Assembly (NCBI GenBank): GCA_000632805.1
Contig: CP007444.1
Span: 992,001-1,056,000 of the forward strand
DNA length: 64,000 nucleotides
From: Dyella jiangningensis
Lineage (GTDB): Bacteria; Pseudomonadota; Gammaproteobacteria; Xanthomonadales; Rhodanobacteraceae
Direction: 5' to 3'
Position numbers and translations under genes: made by a program
Notes under the pieces: generated by a model
Seen by the model: the letters and a program-made list of their open reading frames with translations, nothing else
Told to the model about the DNA's origin: nothing
Databases searched by the model: none
In this document: positions 37,671 through 46,516 of the stretch, piece after piece
Layout: each line of letters starts with the position of its first letter
Numbering within the stretch: position 1 is the stretch's first letter

Positions 37671-39410
37671 TCAGCGACGGCGATCGTTGTCGACGGCGCG
37701 CGGCCAGGCGCGCCGTGGCGGCGTTTCGAGCTTCTCGTCGAGGCGGGCACGGTTGCGGCCGGCAAGCTTGGCGCGATACATCGCGTGGTCCGCACGTTCC
37801 ACCAGTGATTCGACCGTGTCTTCCAGCACGCGCATGGCAATACCGATACTCACGCTGAGCACGAGGCCGTCGTCGTTGACGGGGATGTCCAGGCGGTGCA
37901 CGCGTCGGCACAGTCGCGTGGCGACCTGCATGGCCTGCGCCTGCTCCACGCCGTAGAGCATCGCCACGAATTCCTCGCCGCCATAGCGGCCAAGCAGGTC
38001 GTGTGGCCGCAGCTCATGCCGCAGCGCATCGGCCACGGCGATCAGTGCGCGATCGCCGGCCGCATGGCCCTGGCGATCGTTGAGTACTTTGAAGTGATCC
38101 AGGTCGAGAAACAGCAACGCCACCGGCTGCGTCGTGCCGCTGCCGAGCAGGCGCGAGACACTTTCGGCCCAGGCCCGGCGGTTGAGTACGTTGGTCAGTG
38201 CGTCGGTGTCCGCCAGTTCCTGCACGAGCACCCGATCGCGGCGCATGCTGAGCGCGCGATCCGCCAGGCCGAGCGAAAGCACGACCGCTTCGAACGCGCC
38301 GCCGGCGAGCGATGCGTCGCTGAGCCAGATCACGTCGGCCATCATTCCGCCCGCCTGGCTGCTGGAGAGCGCGGTGAGCGCCAGCAGTGGCGTCCAGCCG
38401 GCAAGAAAGAACCACGCCGGTCGCGCGCCACGGGCCGCGGCCACCACGGACGCCAGCAGAAGCAGCAGCGTGCCGATGATCAGCAGCGGTCCCACCAGGA
38501 CCTGTGCGGTCTGCTGCAATATGGGGATCTGGCAGCTGCGCAGCAATACGACCAGCGGCATGCCCACCGCGAGTGCGAGCGTTGGCGTGTGCAGCAGGGG
38601 CGCAAAACGCGGAAGTTCGCAGAAGCGCGCCACGAACATCGCCGCGAAGGCCAGGGAAAGTGCGACCGCCGATGAGCTCACCAGGGCTGCGCTGCCGGCC
38701 AACCAGGTCACTTCCAAGGGATGAAACAGGTAGCCGGTCTGCAGCCCCTGGATGAGCGCATAGCAAAGCACATAGCCCGCGTACCAGGCGAAGGTGGAGT
38801 CGCGCAGCATCATCGCCAGGCACAAGGCCATCAGCGACATCGCGAGCATCACGGCAAAGCAGGCACTGGCGAACACCAGCCAACGCGCGTCCTCGCGCAG
38901 GTATTCGTACCAGGCTTGCAGCTGAAAGCTCACCGGCATGCTGCGCACGGGCGAGGGATCGAACCGGACCAGGATGGGCGCGGAGGCTGATACCTCGGGT
39001 CCGATGCGATAGGCGATGCGACCATTGCCATGCGCTGGCGGGGTGAAATCATCCAGCGATTGCGTAAAGGGCTTTCCCTGCGCGTCGAACAGCGTGACGG
39101 ATGAGAGTGGTGGGGGATAGATGGTGAACACGCGTTCTTCGTTCACCAGCGGCGGCTGGGGCTGCAGTACCACCCATGTGCCCAGCCCGCGTGTTGGCAC
39201 GCGCTGCAGGAGTTTCGGATCGAAGCTCTGGAGTTCACCGCGCCGAAACGCATCCAGCACGATTTGCGGCGTATCCCCCGCGTGCACCTCGCGCGAGGCA
39301 CCAATCAATGCGGTGTCGGCGTATGCCGCAGACGCGAGCACGCCCGTGGCGAGGATGCACAGCATCCGCCATCGGCAAAGCTTCGCGATCGATGCGAACA
39401 GCCCTCCCAT
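37671..39410 (-). CDS. Membrane diguanylate cyclase (7TMR-DISM plus GGDEF)
   Basis: A 579-residue protein predicted to make cyclic di-GMP. After a signal segment comes a periplasmic 7TMR-DISMED2-like beta domain (residues about 32-170, with TWVVLQPQPPLVNEERVF), then seven membrane helices (about 175-375), then a GGDEF domain beginning DTDALTNVLNRRAW. The active site is RYGGEEF (around residue 478), and RPHD five residues before it is an intact product-inhibition site (RxxD). DLDHFKVLNDRQGHAAGDRAL completes the set. The sensor half probably binds an envelope ligand. Confidence 0.94.
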   Translation of the reverse strand: MGGLFASIAKLCRWRMLCILATGVLASAAYADTALIGASREVHAGDTPQIVLDAFRRGELQSFDPKLLQRVPTRGLGTWVVLQPQPPLVNEERVFTIYPPPLSSVTLFDAQGKPFTQSLDDFTPPAHGNGRIAYRIGPEVSASAPILVRFDPSPVRSMPVSFQLQAWYEYLREDARWLVFASACFAVMLAMSLMALCLAMMLRDSTFAWYAGYVLCYALIQGLQTGYLFHPLEVTWLAGSAALVSSSAVALSLAFAAMFVARFCELPRFAPLLHTPTLALAVGMPLVVLLRSCQIPILQQTAQVLVGPLLIIGTLLLLLASVVAAARGARPAWFFLAGWTPLLALTALSSSQAGGMMADVIWLSDASLAGGAFEAVVLSLGLADRALSMRRDRVLVQELADTDALTNVLNRRAWAESVSRLLGSGTTQPVALLFLDLDHFKVLNDRQGHAAGDRALIAVADALRHELRPHDLLGRYGGEEFVAMLYGVEQAQAMQVATRLCRRVHRLDIPVNDDGLVLSVSIGIAMRVLEDTVESLVERADHAMYRAKLAGRNRARLDEKLETPPRRAWPRAVDNDRRR

Positions 39411-39697
39411 GTCGCCTTACCCCTGTGTCCGCGCGAGCCCCCTTGTGGAGCTTGCGCACGCGTCCGTGGCGTTTGTGGCCATCCATCAGTGCTGAGTCCC
39501 GCTCGCGCGCGAGCGCGTGGGGTGGCCTGTTTGTAGCGTACCCTGCGCGGCGTGCCCACGGGCCCGTTTCCACTACATCAAAAGGCATAGAGAGGGGCCG
39601 CCATAGGGCAGGGGCGGGTCGCTCACGCAGGGTTGACCCCTCCGGCTGCCATGCTGCGCGCCTAGCTTCCCGCCCTCAGCGATAGGAGTACATCGGC

Positions 39698-40252
39698 ATG
39701 AGCAAGATCCGTGTGGCCGTACTGGTTGGCAGCCTGCGCAAGGACTCCTTCAACCGGCATCTGGCCCGGGCCGTCGAGCGATTGGCCCCTTCCGATTTCA
39801 GCTTCGAGCATCTGCGCATCGACAATCTCCCGTTGTATGACCAGGATTTCGATGGCCAGTACCCAGCGGAATGCCAGCGGCTCAAGGACGAGGTGTCTTC
39901 GGCCGATGCGCTTCTGTTCGTCACGCCGGAATACAACCGCTCGATCCCCGGTGTACTGAAGAACGCCATCGATATCGCTTCGCGCCCCTGGGGCACGAAC
40001 TCGTTCGCCGGCAAGCCCGGCGCCGTGATCGGCATTTCGGTGGGCGCCACCGGCACCGCACTGGCACAGCAGCATCTGCGCAACGTGCTGGCCTATCTGG
40101 ACGTGCCGACGCTGGGACAGCCGGAAGTGTTCATCCAGAACAAGGAAGGCCTGTTCGATGCCGACGGCAAGATCGGCAACGAAGGCACGCAGAAGTTCCT
40201 GCAGGGCTTCGTGGACCGCTACGTGGAATGGGTGAGGCGTTTCGCGAAATAA
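39698..40252 (+). CDS. NAD(P)H-dependent FMN reductase / quinone reductase
   Basis: A 184-residue flavodoxin-fold enzyme of the ChrR/SsuE-like group. The FMN phosphate loop is LVGSLRKDSFNRHLARA (residues about 9-25), and LLFVTPEYNRSIPGVLKNAIDIASR is the flavin-ring segment with the family signature PEYNxSxPGxLKNAID. GAVIGISVGATGTALAQQHLRN follows. It reduces quinones or free flavin with NAD(P)H; chromate reduction is a side activity known for relatives. It is convergent with ppk, with a shared hairpin between the stops. Confidence 0.93.
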   Translation: MSKIRVAVLVGSLRKDSFNRHLARAVERLAPSDFSFEHLRIDNLPLYDQDFDGQYPAECQRLKDEVSSADALLFVTPEYNRSIPGVLKNAIDIASRPWGTNSFAGKPGAVIGISVGATGTALAQQHLRNVLAYLDVPTLGQPEVFIQNKEGLFDADGKIGNEGTQKFLQGFVDRYVEWVRRFAK

Positions 40253-40257
40253 GCGCA

Positions 40258-40290
40258 CGAAAAAGGCGCGCTCCTGCGGGAACGCGCCTT
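40258..40290 (-). terminator. Terminator downstream of ppk
   Basis: On the minus strand AAGGCGCG and CGCGCCTT pair around a 12-base loop and are followed by TTTTTCG. It lies between the convergent stops of the FMN reductase and ppk genes; the T-run favours the leftward (ppk) direction. Confidence 0.75.
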
Positions 40291-40366
40291 GGCATGGTTC
40301 CTTGTCCGAGACGAATGGTGCGCATCGGCTCCATGCGCGCCGTTGCGGCCGTTGCTTGCCGAAGGT

Positions 40367-42556
40367 CTACACCTCCGTCGCCGCTCCCGATCCGCAAAGC
40401 TTCTCCAGCAGTTGGGCCTGCACATTGCGGATGGCCTGGTTGGCGCCGGGCTGGGCGCGTGTATACGAGCCGTCCGAGCGCAGCAGCCAGGCGCTGGAGT
40501 TGTCCGACAGGTAAAGCTCCAGCTCCTTCTTCACGCGGTTCTGCAGCTTCTTGCCTTCGATGGGGAAGCCGGTTTCCACGCGGCGGTCCAGGTTGCGTTC
40601 CATGAGGTCCGCGCTGGCCAGGTAGAACTTCTCTTCGCCATTGTTGGCGAACCAGTACACGCGGCTGTGTTCGAGAAAACGTCCCACGATGGAGCGCACG
40701 CGGATGTTGTGCGACACGCCGGGCACGCCCGGGCGAAGACAGCACATGCCGCGGACGATCAGATCCACCTTCACGCCAGCCATGCTCGCCTTGTACAGCG
40801 CGCGGATCATCTTGGCGTCGGTCACCGCGTTCGCCTTGATGATGATCTGGGCCGGCTTGCCCGCCGTGGCGTGCGCGGTTTCCCGCGCGATCATTTCCAG
40901 CAGCGTCTTTTTCAGCGTGAAGGGTGCATGCAGCAGCTTCTTCATCTGCAGCAGCTTGCCCATGCCGGTGAGCTGGCTGAAAAGCTTGTGCACGTCTTCG
41001 CACAACGCCTGGTCGGACGTAAGCAGGCTGTAGTCGGTATACAGGCGCGCGTTGCCAGTGTGGTAGTTGCCGGTGCCCAGGTGCGCATAACGCACGAGCT
41101 CCTCGCCCTCGCGGCGCTGGATCAGCATGAGCTTGGCGTGCGTCTTCACGCCGACCACGCCGTAGATCACCATCGCGCCCGCTTGTTGCAGGCGCGAGGC
41201 CAGCGACAGGTTCGACTCCTCGTCGAAGCGCGCGCGCAGCTCCACTACCACGGTGACTTCCTTGCCCGCGCGTGCGGCATCCACCAGCGCGTCGACGATT
41301 TCGGAATTGGCGCCGCTGCGGTACAGCGTCTGCTTGATAGCCAGTACGTTCGGGTCTTTCGCGGCCTGGTGCAACAGGTCGACCACCGGCGCAAACGACT
41401 CGTAAGGATGCAGCAGCAACACGTCCTGGCGGCTGATCACCGCGAACAGGTCCTCGGCTTTCTTGAGCGCCTTGGGGATGGACGGCGTGAAGGGCGGGTA
41501 TTCCAGGTCCGGATGATGCGTCTTGGTAATCAGGCCAAAAAGGCGCGACAGGTTTACCGGCCCGTTGACCTCGTACATCTCCGCCGCCGTAAGCCCGAAC
41601 TGGCGCAGCAGATAGTCGGTGAGTTCCTGCGGGCAGTTGTCGGCCACTTCGAGCCGCACGGCGTCACCGAAGCGGCGCGAATACAGTTCGCCGCGCAATG
41701 CGCGGGCAAGATCCTCGACGTCTTCCGGATCGATGGTGAGGTCGGCGTTGCGGGTCAGGCGGAACTGATAGCAGCCGCGCACCGACATGCCCGGAAACAG
41801 CTCTTCGGCGTGGGCATGGATGATCGAAGAAAGCAGCACGAAGTTCTCGCCGCCCTCGCTGACGTCCTCGGGCAGACGGATCAGTCGCGGTAATACCCGC
41901 GGTGCCGGCACCACGGCAAGCCCGGAGTCGCGCCCGAACGCATCGGTGCCCTCCAGCTGCACGATGAAGTTGAGGCTCTTGTTGACCAGCAGCGGAAACG
42001 GATGAGTGGGGTCGAGGCCGATGGGCGTGACCAGTGGCGCCACTTCGTGCTTGAAGTACCGACGCACCCACAGCTTCTGCTTATGCGACCACTCGTTGCG
42101 GCGAACGATGCGAGTGCCTCGGCGCGCGAGCTCCGGCAGGATGCGGTCGTTGAGGATCGCGTACTGTCGTTCGATCTGCTTGTGCGTGATCTCGCTTATC
42201 TCGGCGAGTGCCTTTCGCGGGGCGATGCCGTCGGAACCGACGATCTCATGGTCGAAGGCGATCTGGCTCTTGAGGCCCGCGACGCGGATCTCGAAGAACT
42301 CGTCCAGGTTGCTGGAAAAGATCAGCAGGAACTTCAAGCGTTCCAGGATCGGCTTGCTCTCATCCAGCGCCTGATCCAGCACGCGGATATTGAACTGCAG
42401 CTGCGCCAGCTCGCGGTTGATGTAAAGGCTGGGGTCGTTCAGATCGGGCGTGGCTGCTACGGGAGCGGCAGGTTCGCCGCCGCTCGAAGCCTCCGTGGGA
42501 ACGGCTGCGGAACTCGTATTGCGTGAGGCTTGGGGCTGGACCAAATCGCTACTCAT
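40367..42556 (-). CDS. ppk: Polyphosphate kinase 1
   Basis: Makes inorganic polyphosphate from ATP, reversibly. From ATG 42556 (GGTGAG six bases upstream) it has 729 residues, as expected for PPK1 (about 690-740). The N-terminal domain starts [20 protein letters not shown]; the phosphorylated His lies in [21 protein letters not shown], and [17 protein letters not shown] marks the C-terminal domain. An upstream start adding 22 residues is less likely. No ppx gene adjoins. A Pho-box-like site about 140 bp upstream suggests phosphate control. Confidence 0.96.
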   Translation of the reverse strand: MSSDLVQPQASRNTSSAAVPTEASSGGEPAAPVAATPDLNDPSLYINRELAQLQFNIRVLDQALDESKPILERLKFLLIFSSNLDEFFEIRVAGLKSQIAFDHEIVGSDGIAPRKALAEISEITHKQIERQYAILNDRILPELARRGTRIVRRNEWSHKQKLWVRRYFKHEVAPLVTPIGLDPTHPFPLLVNKSLNFIVQLEGTDAFGRDSGLAVVPAPRVLPRLIRLPEDVSEGGENFVLLSSIIHAHAEELFPGMSVRGCYQFRLTRNADLTIDPEDVEDLARALRGELYSRRFGDAVRLEVADNCPQELTDYLLRQFGLTAAEMYEVNGPVNLSRLFGLITKTHHPDLEYPPFTPSIPKALKKAEDLFAVISRQDVLLLHPYESFAPVVDLLHQAAKDPNVLAIKQTLYRSGANSEIVDALVDAARAGKEVTVVVELRARFDEESNLSLASRLQQAGAMVIYGVVGVKTHAKLMLIQRREGEELVRYAHLGTGNYHTGNARLYTDYSLLTSDQALCEDVHKLFSQLTGMGKLLQMKKLLHAPFTLKKTLLEMIARETAHATAGKPAQIIIKANAVTDAKMIRALYKASMAGVKVDLIVRGMCCLRPGVPGVSHNIRVRSIVGRFLEHSRVYWFANNGEEKFYLASADLMERNLDRRVETGFPIEGKKLQNRVKKELELYLSDNSSAWLLRSDGSYTRAQPGANQAIRNVQAQLLEKLCGSGAATEV

Positions 42557-42664
42557 CGGCTCACCGTTCGACAGGCGGATACGCTGGCGCGCGCGAGTCC
42601 GCAAAGGGGCATGGTACGGCACCGATTAAGACCGGGCCATGGCAGCGCAGCACGCACGCGCCGT

Positions 42665-42679
42665 CATGTCATTGACATG
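42665..42679. promoter_or_regulatory. 15-bp palindrome upstream of ppk
   Basis: CATGTCA-T-TGACATG: two perfect 7-base arms around one base, 109 bp before the ppk start and 13 bp from the Pho-box-like repeat. The arms contain TGTCA/TGACA half-sites like those of the box. It could be a second PhoB contact or another regulator's operator. Confidence 0.45.
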
Positions 42680-42692
42680 TTGCGGATCAGAT

Positions 42693-42710
42693 TTGACACA
42701 TTCGTGACAA
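42693..42710 (-). promoter_or_regulatory. Pho-box-like direct repeat upstream of ppk
   Basis: Minus strand: TTGTCAC-GAAT-GTGTCAA, two 7-base units with shared TGTCA core, separated by four A/T-rich bases, matching the PhoB box design (CTGTCAT, 4 bp, CTGTCAT). A third half-site GGTCAT lies about one turn further upstream. ppk is a known PhoB target in several bacteria; the fit is by eye. Confidence 0.55.
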
Positions 42711-42782
42711 TGCAGATGACCATGTCATGGATTCGTGACGTCAAGCTTCACATTCTCCGTGACTCCGCGCGAGAGATTTGGG

Positions 42783-42848
42783 GCGCGCCTTGTGCGCGAC
42801 CGAGGCTCGGGGGCATCACGGCGTTGCCTTGTCGCGCACAGGGTGCGC
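42783..42848. repeat. Dispersed long palindrome, copy 2
   Basis: Arms GCGCGCCTTGTGCGCGAC and GTCGCGCACAGGGTGCGC pair with two mismatches over 18 bases around a 30-bp loop. Same family as copy 1 at 12151. With copy 3 it fills much of the 530-bp gap between ppk and the AraC gene; no gene is seen in that gap. Confidence 0.7.
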
Positions 42849-42990
42849 TTCCACAAAAAGCGCGCGTCACGAAGACCGTGTCCAGACAGCGCCTCGCCTC
42901 CGTTGCGAGCGAACGTCGAAACATCCGGTATGCACTCGGAATGCCTCAGCGCAAATTCGCCGGCCTGCCGCGATATCGCATCCGCGTCAT

Positions 42991-43075
42991 GTAGGAGCGA
43001 ACCCAATGCGCGACCGCAGCGTTCCGTCTCCGCCGCTTCGCAGGCTTCTCGCGCACTAGATGCGCTCCCGCAAAA
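42991..43075. repeat. Dispersed long palindrome, copy 3
   Basis: Arms GGAGCGAACCCAATGCGCGA and TCGCGCACTAGATGCGCTCC pair with four mismatches in 20 around a 35-bp loop, ending 11 bp from the AraC gene stop, where it may also act as a transcript end. Confidence 0.7.
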
Positions 43076-43086
43076 GAACCGCCGAG

Positions 43087-43863
43087 TCAGGATGTGCCGA
43101 GATAACGACTCGGCGCCACGCCGAGCACACGCCGGAAGGCGGCGGTAAACGCACTGGGGTTGCCGTATCCAAGATCCATCGCCACTTGCGTGATGGCGTC
43201 GCCATTGCCAAGGCGCGTGAGGGCCGTGAGCAGGCAGGCCTGTTGCCGCCAGGCGGTGAAGCTCATGCCGGTTTCTTCGCGGAATGTACGCGTGAAGTGG
43301 CGGCGGCTCATGCCGGCGCGCTGTGCCATGTCGTCGATCTTCACCTCCTGCGAGGGCTGATCGAGCAGCTCGCGGCACAGCGCCGCGAGGCGTTTGTCGT
43401 GCGGCAACGGCGTGTTGAGCGGCAACGCCGGCATGCGGCGAATTTCGTCCAGCAGCAGTGCCATGACGCGACCATCGCGACCGTCGAGTTCGTACTCGGC
43501 GGGGAGGTCCACCGCTTCCATCAGCAATTCGTGCAGCAGCGGTGACACGGCAATGACCTGGCAGCGCTCCGGCAGCCCGGCCGCGTGGGCGGCCTCGGGC
43601 GAGACATACGCGCTCCGCGTGGATACCGGGCCACCCATGTGCACTTCGTGGGAGACCCCCGGCGGAATCCACAGGGCGCGCCTGGGCGGCACCACCCAGC
43701 TGCCCTCGCTGGTAATCGTGGTCACCACGCCGGTGGAGGCGTAAAGCAGTTGTCCACGCCGGTGGGAGTGCGCGGGCAGCACGTAGTGGGGCGGGTACTC
43801 GTTACCCGTCGCGATCACGTCGCGTGGCGTGTTCTCGTAGGCATCAGCGCGGGCGTTGCGCAC
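43087..43863 (-). CDS. AraC-family regulator divergent from MFS pump
   Basis: A 258-residue regulator with an N-terminal cupin-like sensor (LPAHSHRRGQLLYASTGV, WIPPGVSHEVHM) and a C-terminal double helix-turn-helix: KIDDMAQRAGMSRRHFTRTFREETGMSF and then GDAITQVAMDLGYGNPSAFTAAFRRVLG (seen at about residues 165-250, given here in part). Relatives with this layout often sit beside, and control, exporters. The start at 43863 is 127 bp from the MFS start on the opposite strand, and the gap holds a short inverted repeat. Confidence 0.9.
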   Translation of the reverse strand: MRNARADAYENTPRDVIATGNEYPPHYVLPAHSHRRGQLLYASTGVVTTITSEGSWVVPPRRALWIPPGVSHEVHMGGPVSTRSAYVSPEAAHAAGLPERCQVIAVSPLLHELLMEAVDLPAEYELDGRDGRVMALLLDEIRRMPALPLNTPLPHDKRLAALCRELLDQPSQEVKIDDMAQRAGMSRRHFTRTFREETGMSFTAWRQQACLLTALTRLGNGDAITQVAMDLGYGNPSAFTAAFRRVLGVAPSRYLGTS

Positions 43864-43878
43864 AGGTATGGCCCAAAT

Positions 43879-43892
43879 TCAATAGAAATTGA
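43879..43892. promoter_or_regulatory. Short inverted repeat between araC-type and MFS genes
   Basis: TCAAT-AGAA-ATTGA, two 5-base arms in an A/T-rich island of the divergent intergenic region. A possible operator of the neighbouring AraC-type regulator; the evidence is position and symmetry only. Confidence 0.3.
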
Positions 43893-43990
43893 CCCGCTGA
43901 TGTGTGCGGGCCGGCCTCGGTCACTCTAAGGTGACGCCCCTGGCAACGCAACCTGCGTCGCCTTGCCGCAGCCCAACGATCCGAGTCCCC

Positions 43991-45217
43991 ATGCAAAGCC
44001 GCGTCGAAGAGATGTCCCCCACCGCCGTGCTGCCTGCCCGCGCCGAGCACGCCACGGAGTTCCGCATCCTTGGCGCGATCAGTTTTTCTCACTTGCTCAA
44101 CGACATGATCCAGTCGTTGATCGTGGCGATCTATCCGATCCTCAAGAGCGGCTTCAACCTCAGCTTCGCCCAGGTGGGCCTGATCACGCTGACCTACCAG
44201 CTCACGGCGTCGTTGCTGCAGCCGGCCGTAGGCATGTTCACCGACAAGAAGCCGATGCCGTATTCCTTGCCGGTGGGCATGGGCTTCACCTTGTGCGGCC
44301 TGCTGTTGCTGGCCACGGCTCCGAATTTCGCCGTGCTGCTGGTGGCCGCGGCGCTGGTAGGCACGGGCTCGTCGGTGTTTCATCCGGAATCCTCGCGCGT
44401 GGCGCGCATGGCCTCGGGCGGACGTCATGGGCTGGCTCAGTCGCTGTTCCAGGTGGGCGGCAATGCTGGTGCCTCGCTCGGCCCGCTGCTCGCCGCCTGG
44501 ATCATCGTGCCGCACGGTCGTGGCAGCGTGGCATGGTTCTCGCTCGCTGCGTTGCTCGCCATGGTGGTGCTGATGCAGGTGAGTCGCTGGTATCGCGATC
44601 ATCATGCGGAGCGTGGCAAGCCCAAGGCGCGTCAGGTATCGATGGTATCGCTCACGCGCTCGCAGATCGGCGCTTCGCTGTTCATCCTCGGCGTGCTGAT
44701 CTTCTCCAAGTATTTCTACCTGGCCAGCATCAGCAGCTATTACACGTTCTACCTGATCCACAAGTTCGGCGTGTCGGTGCCGAACGCGCAGACACACCTG
44801 TTCGTGTTCCTGTTCGCCGTGGCTGCAGGCTCGTTGATTGGCGGCCCGGTGGGCGATCGCATCGGCCGCAAGTGGGTGATCTGGGCGTCGATCCTGGGCG
44901 TGGCGCCGTTCACGCTGTTGCTGCCGCACGTCGACCTGTTCTGGACCGGCGTGCTGACCGTGATCATCGGGTTGATCCTGTCCTCGGCGTTCTCGGCGAT
45001 CCTGGTCTATGCGCAGGAGCTGATTCCGGGCCGCGTGGGCATGATCTCGGGCCTGTTCTTCGGTCTCGCCTTTGGCATGGGCGGCATTGGCGCCGCCGTG
45101 CTGGGCCAGATCGCCGATGCGCGTGGCATCGAGTACGTCTACGGCCTGTGCGCCTACCTGCCGCTGATCGGCATCATCACGGCGTTCCTGCCCAATCTGG
45201 AACGCCGCCGCGCCTGA
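43991..45217 (+). CDS. fsr: MFS transporter, fosmidomycin-resistance (Fsr) family
   Basis: A 408-residue, 12-helix major facilitator. FRILGAISFSHLLNDMIQSL and IYPILKSGFNLSFAQVGLITL are the typical Fsr opening; the inter-helix motif GDRIGRKWVIW follows helix 8, and HPESSRVARMASGGRHGLAQS lies in the fourth-fifth helix region. E. coli Fsr exports fosmidomycin; the natural cargo of this copy is unknown. ATG 43991 is chosen because residues before the first helix are then short. Divergent from an AraC-type regulator. Confidence 0.9.
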   Translation: MQSRVEEMSPTAVLPARAEHATEFRILGAISFSHLLNDMIQSLIVAIYPILKSGFNLSFAQVGLITLTYQLTASLLQPAVGMFTDKKPMPYSLPVGMGFTLCGLLLLATAPNFAVLLVAAALVGTGSSVFHPESSRVARMASGGRHGLAQSLFQVGGNAGASLGPLLAAWIIVPHGRGSVAWFSLAALLAMVVLMQVSRWYRDHHAERGKPKARQVSMVSLTRSQIGASLFILGVLIFSKYFYLASISSYYTFYLIHKFGVSVPNAQTHLFVFLFAVAAGSLIGGPVGDRIGRKWVIWASILGVAPFTLLLPHVDLFWTGVLTVIIGLILSSAFSAILVYAQELIPGRVGMISGLFFGLAFGMGGIGAAVLGQIADARGIEYVYGLCAYLPLIGIITAFLPNLERRRA

Positions 45218-45228
45218 TTGCACGCGCC

Positions 45229-46197
45229 TCAGAGCGCGTGCGGCGGCACACCTTCGTTGGTGATGGTGACGGGCAGGATGCGGCCCTGCGCATCGAACCG
45301 CATGCGATCGATGCTCACCTCGCGATGATTGCCATTGGTGTCGCCCAGCGGGTGTCGGTGATAGACGATGTACCAGCTGTCGTCGCGCTTAACATGGAAC
45401 AGCGAATGATGGCCTGCGCCGGTGGCGATCTTCGGGTCCTGTTGAAGGATCTTGCCAATACGCTTGAACGGACCGAGCGGCGAGTCGCCAATGGCATAGG
45501 CCACCGAGTAGTCCGGACCGGTCCAGCCGCCTTCGGACCACATGAAGTAGTACTTGCCGTTGCGCTTGAACATCAGGGGACCTTCGACGTATTTCTCCGG
45601 CGTGATCTCGTGCCAGATCTTGCCGTCCACAGTGGGTTCCACGCCGGTGAAATCGGGTTTGAGCTTGACCACGTTGGCGTGTTTCCAGCCGCCGTAGATC
45701 AGATACCAGCTGCCGTCGTCGTCGTGGAAGACAAACGGATCGATCGGCTGCGCGCCGTTGTGGAAGGCATCGATCAACGGCTTGCCTAGCAGGTCCTTGA
45801 AGGGACCTTCGGGCTTGTCCGCCACCGCCACGCCGATGCCGCCGAGCTCCTTGTCGCTCTGGATGTCGTTGGCCGCGAAGAAGAAGTAGTACTTGCCATC
45901 CTTCTCGACCATGGCCGGCGCCCACATCGCCTTCTTCGCCCACGGGACGTCGGCCATGCGCAGCACGCCCTCGTGCCTGGTCCAATGGACGAGGTCGCTT
46001 GAGGAAAATGCATCGAAGCGCGTCTGCAGGCTGTAGCGCTCGGACGTCGTCGGATAGATCCAGTACTGGCCTTGGAAGATCGCCGCTTCCGGATCGGCGT
46101 ACCAGCCAGGAAACACGGGGTTGCCGGCGTGGGCGAAAGGCGCAAAGGCCAGGCAGGCGGCGACAGCGGCATGGATCAGCGACGTGCGAAGGCGCAT
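45229..46197 (-). CDS. Exported glycoside hydrolase family 43
   Basis: A 322-residue secreted five-bladed propeller enzyme; signal peptide ends near AFAPFAHAG. The three catalytic acids appear in their usual settings: Asp in FPGWYADPEAAI (residues about 29-40), Asp in AQPIDPFVFHDDDG and Glu in KYVEGPLMFKRNGKYYFMWS. The family contains arabinofuranosidases and xylosidases acting on plant hemicellulose; the exact linkage is not readable. It is convergent with the Fsr gene (11 bp between stops). Confidence 0.92.
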   Translation of the reverse strand: MRLRTSLIHAAVAACLAFAPFAHAGNPVFPGWYADPEAAIFQGQYWIYPTTSERYSLQTRFDAFSSSDLVHWTRHEGVLRMADVPWAKKAMWAPAMVEKDGKYYFFFAANDIQSDKELGGIGVAVADKPEGPFKDLLGKPLIDAFHNGAQPIDPFVFHDDDGSWYLIYGGWKHANVVKLKPDFTGVEPTVDGKIWHEITPEKYVEGPLMFKRNGKYYFMWSEGGWTGPDYSVAYAIGDSPLGPFKRIGKILQQDPKIATGAGHHSLFHVKRDDSWYIVYHRHPLGDTNGNHREVSIDRMRFDAQGRILPVTITNEGVPPHAL

Positions 46198-46288
46198 GCA
46201 ACGAACTCCGGCAACGAGGGAGTCTGCAAGGCTAACGCATCGCGCCGCGCATCCGACATGCCATAAGTCTCACCTGTCCCCCGTTTTT

Positions 46289-46371
46289 TGTGGGAGTGCA
46301 CTTTGTGCACGACAACCACATGGATGGGAGCGCCGATAGTCCGCGGTCGCGCACAGGGTGCGCTCCCACAA
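46289..46371. repeat. Dispersed long palindrome, copy 4
   Basis: Outer arms GTGGGAGTGCACTTTGTGCACGA and TCGCGCACAGGGTGCGCTCCCAC pair with a few mismatches. It lies in the 319-bp gap between the GH43 and murB genes; with copy 5 it fills most of that gap, and no gene is seen there. Confidence 0.7.
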
Positions 46372-46414
46372 GGGGCGAAGCGCACCGTTCAGATCACAGG
46401 TCGAAGCTTTTATG

Positions 46415-46490
46415 AAGGAGCGTACCCAGTGCGCGATTACCTGAAGGAGGGGTACGCGACAGTCCGCGGTCGCCCACTGGGTGGGCTGCT
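46415..46490. repeat. Dispersed long palindrome, copy 5 (decayed)
   Basis: Left arm AAGGAGCGTACCCAGTGCGCGA faces TCGCCCACTGGGTGGGCTGCT. Pairing is weaker than in copy 4, but the core CCCAGTGCGCGA / TCGCCCACTGGG is clear. It ends 27 bp from the murB stop. Confidence 0.6.
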
Positions 46491-46516
46491 AAATGGGAAG
46501 TTGCCGCGCCCCAGCT

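Noticed and set aside
37446..37808. Possible small plus-strand gene with a strong ribosome site and GCCGATAA upstream
   Set aside because: The product has no recognisable fold, the -35 TAAA of a sigma-28 promoter is missing, and it overlaps the end of the diguanylate cyclase gene. Kept only as a note.
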